Assembly: GCA_023264315.1 (NCBI GenBank)
Contig: JALQST010000099.1
Coordinates: forward strand, 1-9,397
Length of the DNA stretch: 9,397 bases
Direction: 5' to 3'
Source of the DNA: Nodosilinea sp. BSH.14
Lineage (GTDB): Bacteria; Cyanobacteriota; Cyanobacteriia; Phormidesmidales; Phormidesmidaceae
Position numbers and translations under genes: made by a program
In this document: one piece after another, positions 4,831 through 9,397 of the stretch
Layout of the letters: every line of letters begins with the position of its first letter
Numbering within the stretch: position 1 is the stretch's first letter
Notes under the pieces: model-generated
The model's database searches: none
What the model was told of the DNA's origin: nothing
Seen by the model: only the letters and a program-made list of their open reading frames with translations

Positions 4831-6828
4831 ATGGCTGTTTTTGTTGAAGTTGACCACGTAGATCGCGTCTTTAACCTGCCCGATGGTGGGGAATATATTG
4901 CCCTAAAAAATATTGATCTCCATATTCATAAGGGGGAATTTGTGTCCCTGGTGGGGCACTCTGGCTGTGGTAAATCGACCCTGCTGAATATTCTTTCAGG
5001 ACTCGATCAGCCCAGTGCTGGCGGCATCATCCTAGAGGGGCGGCAGGTGACGGAACCTGGCCCAGACCGGATGGTGGTGTTCCAGAACTATTCCCTGCTG
5101 CCCTGGTTGACGGTGCGCCAAAACATCCAATTGGCGGTGGATCAGGTGATGGGGCACCACCCCAAGGCGGTGCGAAAGCGGATGGTGGATCACCACATTG
5201 AGATGGTGGGGCTGCAAAAGGCGGCAGACAAGCGACCGGGGCAGATTTCCGGCGGTATGAAACAGCGGGTAGCCATTGCCCGTGCCCTGGCGATTCGGCC
5301 CAAGTTGCTGCTGCTGGATGAACCCTTTGGGGCGCTGGATGCCCTGACTCGCGGCGGGTTGCAGGAACAGCTCATGCAGATTTGCCAGGAGAATGAAGTC
5401 ACCTGCGTGATGGTGACGCACGATGTGGATGAGGCGCTGCTGCTGAGCGACCGCATTGTGCTGATGACCAACGGCCCGGAGGCCCACGTCGGCCAGATTG
5501 TGGATGTGCCCTTCCCCCGCCCCCGCGAACGTATGGAGGTGGTGAAGCACCCCAACTATTACAGTCTACGCAACGAGATTGTCTACTTCCTGAATCAACA
5601 AAAGCGGGCCAAGCTGCAACGGGCCAAGCCTGCGGTAGCGGTGGCGGCCAACGGCCTGGAAAAGGTGAACCTGGAACTGGGCTTCATTCCGCTGGTGGAC
5701 TGTGCGCCATTGATTGTGGCCAAGGAAAAGGGTTTGTTTGAAGCCAACGGCCTCAGCCAAGTGACCCTAAACCGAGAACCAAGCTGGAATGCTATTGCCG
5801 ATGGTGTCACCAGCGGTCGGCTGGATGCCTCGATGATGGTGGCGGGGATGCCCCTGGGGATTACCCTGGGCTACGGCAACCAGCGCCCGGTGCCGATGGT
5901 GAGCGCCCTCACCCTCAGCCGCAACGGCAACGCCATCACCTTCAGCAAGCGGCTCTTTGATCAGGGCGTACGTTCCCCGGCGGATTTCAAAGCGGCCCTC
6001 GACCGTCGGCCCGACCAAGTCCACACCCTGGCGACGGTGCATCCCACCTCCATGCACAACCTGCTGCTGCGCTACTGGCTGGCGGCGGGCGGCATCGACC
6101 CCGACCGGGACGTGAGCGTGACGGTGATTCCTCCGGCTCAGATGGCCTCGAACCTGAAATCCGGCACCATCGACGGCTATTGCGTGGGTGAACCCTGGAA
6201 TGCGCGGGCCGTGGCTGAGGGTCATGGCGTGGTGCTGGCCACCGACAACGACATCTGGGCAGGCCACATCGAAAAGGTGCTGGGCGTCACCGAAGCCTGG
6301 GCCAACCAATACCCCAAAACCCACGTTGCCCTCGTCAAAGCCCTGCTGGAAGCCTGCGAATACTGCGATGACCGCCGCAACCGGGAGGAAATCGCCGAGA
6401 TGCTGGCCCGTCCTGAGTACGTTGGTGCTGATGAAACCCTGATTCGCCAGGGCTTCCTCGACCCCTATGACCGGGGCGACGGCAGCGAGCCCCAGCAAGT
6501 CCTCAACTACATCCAGTTCTTTACGGGCAAGGCCAACTTCCCGGATGTCACCGAGGCAGTGTGGATGATGACCCAAATGGCCCGATGGGGCATCACCCCC
6601 TTCCCCCGCAACTGGCTGGAGGTGGCCGAACGGGTGAAGCGCTCCGACATCTTTGGCCAAGCCGCCCGCGAACTGGGCCTGCTGGACATTGGCCGCGACC
6701 GCCACAGCATCCAACTCTTCGACGGCGTCCCCTTCGACCCCGATCATCCCCTAGATTACCTCAACCAATTTGCCATCAAACGCGACCTTCGCATCGAGGA
6801 AATGCCCATGGATGTGGTGAGGCGATAG
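4831..6828 (+). CDS. nrtC: NrtC: ATPase fused to an NrtA-like regulatory domain
   Basis: The 665-residue protein has two parts. Residues 1-255 are an ABC ATPase: Walker A GHSGCGKST (42-50), Q-loop Gln85, signature ISGGMKQR (139-146), Walker B LLLLDEP (159-165, Glu164 catalytic), D-loop ALD (168-170), switch His197. After a linker (about 256-277) comes an NrtA-like domain (about 278-645) beginning VNLELGFIPLVDCAPLIVAK. In Synechococcus elongatus this domain is needed for ammonium-promoted inhibition of uptake. Against NrtA here, Trp96 and His194 are kept (Trp319, His409), but the ligand Lys262 is Ala477 and Gln149 is Asn367, so it probably does not bind nitrate as NrtA does. No signal peptide: this domain is cytoplasmic. 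The ATG lacks a Shine-Dalgarno motif; the conserved FVEVDHVDRVF start supports it. CmpC has the same architecture. Confidence 0.93.
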   Translation: MAVFVEVDHVDRVFNLPDGGEYIALKNIDLHIHKGEFVSLVGHSGCGKSTLLNILSGLDQPSAGGIILEGRQVTEPGPDRMVVFQNYSLLPWLTVRQNIQLAVDQVMGHHPKAVRKRMVDHHIEMVGLQKAADKRPGQISGGMKQRVAIARALAIRPKLLLLDEPFGALDALTRGGLQEQLMQICQENEVTCVMVTHDVDEALLLSDRIVLMTNGPEAHVGQIVDVPFPRPRERMEVVKHPNYYSLRNEIVYFLNQQKRAKLQRAKPAVAVAANGLEKVNLELGFIPLVDCAPLIVAKEKGLFEANGLSQVTLNREPSWNAIADGVTSGRLDASMMVAGMPLGITLGYGNQRPVPMVSALTLSRNGNAITFSKRLFDQGVRSPADFKAALDRRPDQVHTLATVHPTSMHNLLLRYWLAAGGIDPDRDVSVTVIPPAQMASNLKSGTIDGYCVGEPWNARAVAEGHGVVLATDNDIWAGHIEKVLGVTEAWANQYPKTHVALVKALLEACEYCDDRRNREEIAEMLARPEYVGADETLIRQGFLDPYDRGDGSEPQQVLNYIQFFTGKANFPDVTEAVWMMTQMARWGITPFPRNWLEVAERVKRSDIFGQAARELGLLDIGRDRHSIQLFDGVPFDPDHPLDYLNQFAIKRDLRIEEMPMDVVRR

Positions 6829-6830
6829 TT

Positions 6831-6872
6831 GCCCTCACCCCCAGCTCCTCTCCCAGGCAGGAGAGGGGAGCC
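6831..6872. repeat. Palindromic repeat after nrtC (CCCTCACCCC class, copy C)
   Basis: It starts two bases after the nrtC TAG with GCCCTCACCCCCAG. The stem is CTCCTCTCC (6845-6853) with GGAGAGGGG (6860-6868), nine pairs including one G-T, around a 6-base loop. Same orientation as copies A and B, and like copy B it directly follows a stop codon. It takes up half of the 85-base nrtC-nrtD gap. No Shine-Dalgarno motif is visible between it and the nrtD ATG. Confidence 0.88.
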
Positions 6873-6913
6873 GGAATCGCTGATTCGCCCCATCTTCACC
6901 TTTAACTCTGACC

Positions 6914-7753
6914 ATGCAAGTGCTAAATTCTCCTACCCAATCCCCGTCCGAATACTTGAGCCAGGAACCCTTTCTGGTGATTGACAACCTCTCCAAGGTC
7001 TACCCCACCCCCAGCGGGGAGTATGTGGTGCTAGATGGCATCAACCTCGCAGTGAAGGAAGGGGAATTTGTCTGCGTCATCGGCCACTCTGGCTGCGGCA
7101 AATCCACCCTGCTGGATATGGTGGCTGGCTTTCGGCAACCTACCGAAGGGCAGGTGCGCCTGGAAACTCAACCGATTCAGGAACCCGGCCCCGACCGCAT
7201 GGTCGTGTTCCAAAACTATTCCCTGCTGCCCTGGCTGACGGCCTACGAGAATATCTATCTAGGGGTGAATTCCGTCTTTCCAGGCAAGCCAGAAAAGGTG
7301 AAAAAGCGGATTGTGATGGAACACCTTGCGCTCGTCGGTTTGGAAGAAGCGGCCCACAAAAAGCCCGGTGCCCTCTCTGGTGGCATGAAGCAGCGGGTCT
7401 GCATTGCCCGTGCCCTGGCCCTGCGGCCCAAGGTGTTGATTTTAGACGAGCCCTTCGGTGCCCTCGACCCGATCACCCGCGAGGAACTTCAGGAGGAACT
7501 GCTCAAGATTTGGCAAGACCACAAAATCACTGTTTTGATGATCACCCACGACATCGATGAAGCCCTATTTTTGGCCGACCGGGTGGTGATGATGACCAAC
7601 GGCCCCGCCGCCCAAATTGGCGAAATCATGACCGTGCCCTTTGCCCGCCCCCGCGAGCGCAGCCGCATCATGGAAGACCCCCGCTTCTACGAACTCCGCA
7701 ACGAAGCCCTCGACTTCCTCTACCACCGCTACGCCCACGATGATACGGAGTAA
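6914..7753 (+). CDS. nrtD: Nitrate/nitrite ABC transporter ATPase NrtD
   Basis: Second, single-domain ATPase that pairs with NrtC to drive uptake through NrtB from the cytoplasmic side. The 279 residues match the family length. Motifs: Walker A GHSGCGKST (57-65), Q-loop Gln100, signature LSGGMKQR (154-161), Walker B VLILDEP (174-180, Glu179 catalytic), D-loop ALD (183-185), switch His212. The C-terminal stretch VPFARPRERSRIMEDPRFYE (241-260) parallels the same region of NrtC, which supports descent of the two from a common ATPase. NrtD has no regulatory domain. The ATG at 6914 gives the usual N-terminus (EPFLVIDNLSKVYPTPSGEY, 18-36 region) but has no Shine-Dalgarno sequence, so coupling to nrtC or an unusual initiation is likely. 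Last gene of the operon; narB does not follow. Confidence 0.94.
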   Translation: MQVLNSPTQSPSEYLSQEPFLVIDNLSKVYPTPSGEYVVLDGINLAVKEGEFVCVIGHSGCGKSTLLDMVAGFRQPTEGQVRLETQPIQEPGPDRMVVFQNYSLLPWLTAYENIYLGVNSVFPGKPEKVKKRIVMEHLALVGLEEAAHKKPGALSGGMKQRVCIARALALRPKVLILDEPFGALDPITREELQEELLKIWQDHKITVLMITHDIDEALFLADRVVMMTNGPAAQIGEIMTVPFARPRERSRIMEDPRFYELRNEALDFLYHRYAHDDTE

Positions 7754-7794
7754 GGAATCGGGCTGATTGACGGACAAACCTTGCCAAAATCAAA

Positions 7795-7898
7795 GTCCTG
7801 CAAGGGGTCAGGAAACTTGACCTCTACATAGAACCCAGGCTGTAGGGGCGCGGTTTTCGCGCCCGACACAGAATCCTTTGTCAGCTAGGGAATCTAGA
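7795..7898 (+). repeat. Dispersed repeat, copy 2 (downstream of nrtD)
   Basis: Homologous to 1582-1686, same orientation. It contains a perfect hairpin, GGGCGCG (7846-7852) and CGCGCCC (7858-7864) with a GTTTT loop, in the setting TGTAGGGGCGCGGTTTTCGC. Such GTAGGGGCG hairpins occur widely between genes in cyanobacteria (recalled). It occupies most of the 181 bases between the convergent nrtD and DUF1824-like genes. A weaker pair CCTTGC/GCAAGG (7779-7784 with 7800-7805) precedes it. I see no clear intrinsic terminator after nrtD, although this hairpin could stand in for one. Confidence 0.8.
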
Positions 7899-7934
7899 CG
7901 GCCTAACCCAAAGTTGGTGTATCCATTGGCGGTG

Positions 7935-8366
7935 CTACGCCGAAGGGTGGGAAAATAAATCAAAGGGGAAAGGGCCGTAGGTGCCCATCAGTTCTTCATA
8001 TTCGGGTTCAGAACTGTGGAAGGTAATTAGAACGCCGCGAGATTGACCACTGTAATCATCTAAATACCAGGCTCCTTTGAGGGTATTGAACTTGAGATAA
8101 ACGGCCCCTTCTCGGTCTGGCAAATCGAGGGTCACGGTGACGCCCAGAGCGGCTAAGAATGCCTCCATGGCGGCCTTAGCTTCACGGAGGGAACTAGCAC
8201 AAATACCCAAGGTTTGGTAATCCGAAAGATCGTTAAAGGAGGCTAAATCCTGACGCACCTGAGCTACCTCCACCCGGCTCAAGGTTGGGGGTTTGGAAAG
8301 GCCGCTAAATTGATTTAAGCGTTTGCGCGTGGTGGCAATATCGGCGGTGGGGATCGGAGAAACCAT
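7935..8366 (-). CDS. DUF1824-like cyanobacterial protein of unknown function
   Basis: A 143-residue soluble protein that I recognise by its core (YLKFNTLKGAWYLDDYSG, 90-107, then RGVLITFHSSEPE) as the DUF1824 type, a family known to me only from cyanobacteria and without an assigned function. There is no signal peptide, membrane span or catalytic motif. The C-terminal segment is aromatic and acidic (EYEELMGTYGPFPFDLFSHP, 122-141). I chose the ATG at 8364-8366, which has GAGGA four bases upstream on the minus strand. A GTG at 8438 would add 24 residues that are rich in Pro and Ala, look non-conserved and lack a ribosome site. It is convergent with nrtD and divergent from radC, so it is unlikely to belong to the nitrate operon. 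Confidence 0.75.
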   Translation of the reverse strand: MVSPIPTADIATTRKRLNQFSGLSKPPTLSRVEVAQVRQDLASFNDLSDYQTLGICASSLREAKAAMEAFLAALGVTVTLDLPDREGAVYLKFNTLKGAWYLDDYSGQSRGVLITFHSSEPEYEELMGTYGPFPFDLFSHPSA

Positions 8367-8577
8367 GATGTCCTCGGTAATGGGAACTGGGGCAGGGAGG
8401 GGCGCGAGTTTAGCCGACGAGTCTGGGCAGGCCAGCACCCCTGGGAAAAAAGGGCAACCCTGGGTCAGAGACTTTAGACAATTGGCCTAACCTCAGCCTA
8501 GGGTGATCTCACCGGGCGTGGATATGGGCTTCCTAAGCTGGGGATTCACACCCACGGCCTAGGAGGTGCAAGTTAGG

Positions 8578-9309
8578 ATGACGTACCATGTCCGAGTGCT
8601 AGATATGCCGTCCAGCGACCGCCCCCGCGAGCGGCTGCTGTCCTACGGATCAAAAAGCCTATCCACGGCGGAACTATTGGCTATTTTACTGGGAACTGGG
8701 CAAGGCCCCGGCAAACTTTCAGCGGTGGGGTTAGGGCAGCTCATTTTGCAGGAAATGGGCCAAAGCCAGCGGGATCCGCTCTCGGCCATGCGCGACATGA
8801 CCGCCCACGATCTCACCCAAATTTCTGGGGTTGGCCCTGCCAAGGCAACGACGATTATTGCCGCCATCGAACTGGGGAAGCGGGTGCTTCAGGCCATCCC
8901 CCCCGAAAAAACCGTGGTGGATGATCCAGCCATTGCCGCCGCTGCCCTCAGCCACGACCTCATGTGGCAAGCCCAGGAACGCTTTGCCGTGGTGCTTTTA
9001 GACATTCGTCACCGCCTGCTGGGCACTAAGGTCATCACCATCGGCACCGCCACCGAAACCCTCGCTCACCCCCGGGAGATTTTTAAGGAAGTCATCCGCC
9101 ATGGGGCCGTACGCTGCATTGTGGCCCACAACCACCCGAGCGGCAACCTCGACCCCAGCCCCGAGGATATTTCCCTCACCCGTCAACTGCTCCAGGGGGC
9201 ACAAATCCTCGCCACCCCCGTGCTGGATCACCTGATCATCGGCAATGGCGACTACCGCAGCCTGCGCCAAACGACCCAGCTTTGGCAGGAAACGCCACAG
9301 GGGGTTTAG
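8578..9309 (+). CDS. radC: RadC/JAB-domain protein (YicR/RadC family)
   Basis: A 243-residue protein of normal length for the family. The N-terminal part (about 12-102) holds the RPRERLLSYG motif and a helix-hairpin-helix-like segment, ISGVGPAKATTIIAAIELGK (82-101). The C-terminal part (about 115-235) is a JAB/MPN-type metal-binding domain with HNHPSG at 184-189 and Asp197 in SPEDISLT, the expected zinc ligands. Family members are annotated as DNA repair proteins because of an early genetic mis-assignment in E. coli; the true activity is unsettled. The ATG at 8578 gives the conserved MTYHVRVLDMP start. AGGAGG lies at 8561-8566, a rather long 11 bases upstream, whereas a GTG at 8566 overlaps that motif and is unlikely. 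The 211-base gap to the divergent DUF1824-like gene shows only short palindromes, for example GGTGATCTCACC at 8502-8513. Confidence 0.9.
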   Translation: MTYHVRVLDMPSSDRPRERLLSYGSKSLSTAELLAILLGTGQGPGKLSAVGLGQLILQEMGQSQRDPLSAMRDMTAHDLTQISGVGPAKATTIIAAIELGKRVLQAIPPEKTVVDDPAIAAAALSHDLMWQAQERFAVVLLDIRHRLLGTKVITIGTATETLAHPREIFKEVIRHGAVRCIVAHNHPSGNLDPSPEDISLTRQLLQGAQILATPVLDHLIIGNGDYRSLRQTTQLWQETPQGV

Positions 9310-9313
9310 GGTG

Positions 9314-9348
9314 GGGAGTCGGGAGTCGGGAGTCGGGAGTGGGGAGTC
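9314..9348. repeat. Heptamer tandem repeat (GGGAGTC)n
   Basis: Five consecutive 7-base units, four reading GGGAGTC and the fourth GGGAGTG, followed by a broken unit GGGATTC. It starts four bases after the radC stop codon. Short heptamer tandem repeats of this kind are a known feature of filamentous cyanobacterial genomes. Copy number is expected to vary between strains. Confidence 0.9.
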
Positions 9349-9357
9349 GGGATTCTG

Positions 9358-9397
9358 TCAACTGGGCTTGGTTTCGTCCGTGTTTTCGCCGGTATTC
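9358..9397 (-). CDS. Possible 3' end of a minus-strand gene
   Basis: Read on the minus strand from the window edge, one frame gives NTGENTDETKPS and then a TGA stop (9358-9360). A hydrophilic tail like this is plausible as a protein C-terminus, and it would be convergent with radC. Only twelve codons are visible, so no family can be named and it may be chance. Confidence 0.2.
   Translation of the reverse strand, partial: NTGENTDETKPS

Noticed and set aside
5767..6747. 326-codon open frame on the minus strand across nrtC
   Set aside because: It lies wholly within the NrtA-like domain of nrtC, its protein is His/Gly/Val-rich with no recognisable domain, and it is best explained by the codon bias of the GC-rich gene opposite.
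6561..6905. 114-codon + strand frame at the end of nrtC
   Set aside because: An out-of-frame shadow of nrtC that continues into the repeat after it; Pro/Arg-rich with no recognisable domain.
2238..7753. Bicarbonate transporter cmpABCD
   Set aside because: Same architecture, but Lys262 in the binding protein (Glu in CmpA) and the perfect NtcA promoter point to nitrate/nitrite.
8367..8438. N-terminal extension of the DUF1824-like protein from a GTG at 8438
   Set aside because: No ribosome site at the GTG, while the internal ATG at 8366 has GAGGA at a fitting distance and gives the usual family length.
8566..8577. GTG start of radC at 8566
   Set aside because: The GTG overlaps the AGGAGG motif that would serve as ribosome site, and the family N-terminus begins at the MTY encoded from 8578.
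9314..9348. CRISPR array
   Set aside because: The units are seven bases long and contiguous with no spacers, so this is a simple tandem repeat. No CRISPR, tRNA or rRNA was seen elsewhere.
1..9397. HIP1 octamer GCGATCGC
   Set aside because: Scanning the GATC sites by eye, I found none in an HIP1 context. Its absence is noted but not meaningful, since some cyanobacteria have few copies.

Overview
The window carries the complete cyanobacterial ABC transporter for nitrate/nitrite uptake, nrtABCD, at about 2.2-7.75 kb on the + strand. A NtcA-type nitrogen-control promoter precedes it. Evidence for a cyanobacterium: NrtC is an ATPase fused to an NrtA-like domain, which is known from cyanobacterial Nrt and Cmp transporters; a perfect GTA-N8-TAC NtcA site sits upstream; a DUF1824-like protein (a family I know only from cyanobacteria) follows the operon; and the gaps are full of the GC-rich palindromic and heptamer repeats common in filamentous cyanobacteria. 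The coding regions are moderately GC-rich. I would guess a Leptolyngbya-like filamentous genus, but the window does not prove one.

Layout: (1) 1-140, minus strand, the 5' end of a hotdog-fold acyl-CoA thioesterase. (2) 141-627, a gap with a two-hairpin palindromic repeat, a tandem duplication and a doubtful 40-codon ORF. (3) 628-1482, a tandem-domain universal stress protein. (4) 1483-2237, a 755-base region with a terminator-like UUCG hairpin, a dispersed repeat, the nitrogen-control promoter and an unusually long AT-rich leader holding a terminator-like hairpin. (5) 2238-7753, nrtA, nrtB, nrtC and nrtD. All three gaps inside the operon contain GC-rich palindromic repeats. (6) 7754-7934, a second copy of the dispersed repeat found before nrtA. 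(7) 7935-8366, minus strand, a DUF1824-like gene. (8) 8578-9309, radC. (9) 9310-9397, a heptamer tandem repeat and perhaps the 3' end of a further minus-strand gene.

How the genes work together: NrtA is a lipoprotein that captures nitrate/nitrite in the periplasm. NrtB forms the membrane channel. NrtC and NrtD are the two ATPases, and the extra NrtA-like domain of NrtC is known in Synechococcus as the regulatory part that allows inhibition when ammonium is present. Transcription probably starts near 1868 under NtcA, possibly with NtcB. Nitrite reductase (nirA) and nitrate reductase (narB), often in the same operon, are not in this window.

No wholly new gene system is evident. The observations most worth a second look are the roughly 370-nt leader with a possible attenuator or small-RNA terminator, the repeats in every operon gap, and the related repeat copies on both sides of the operon.
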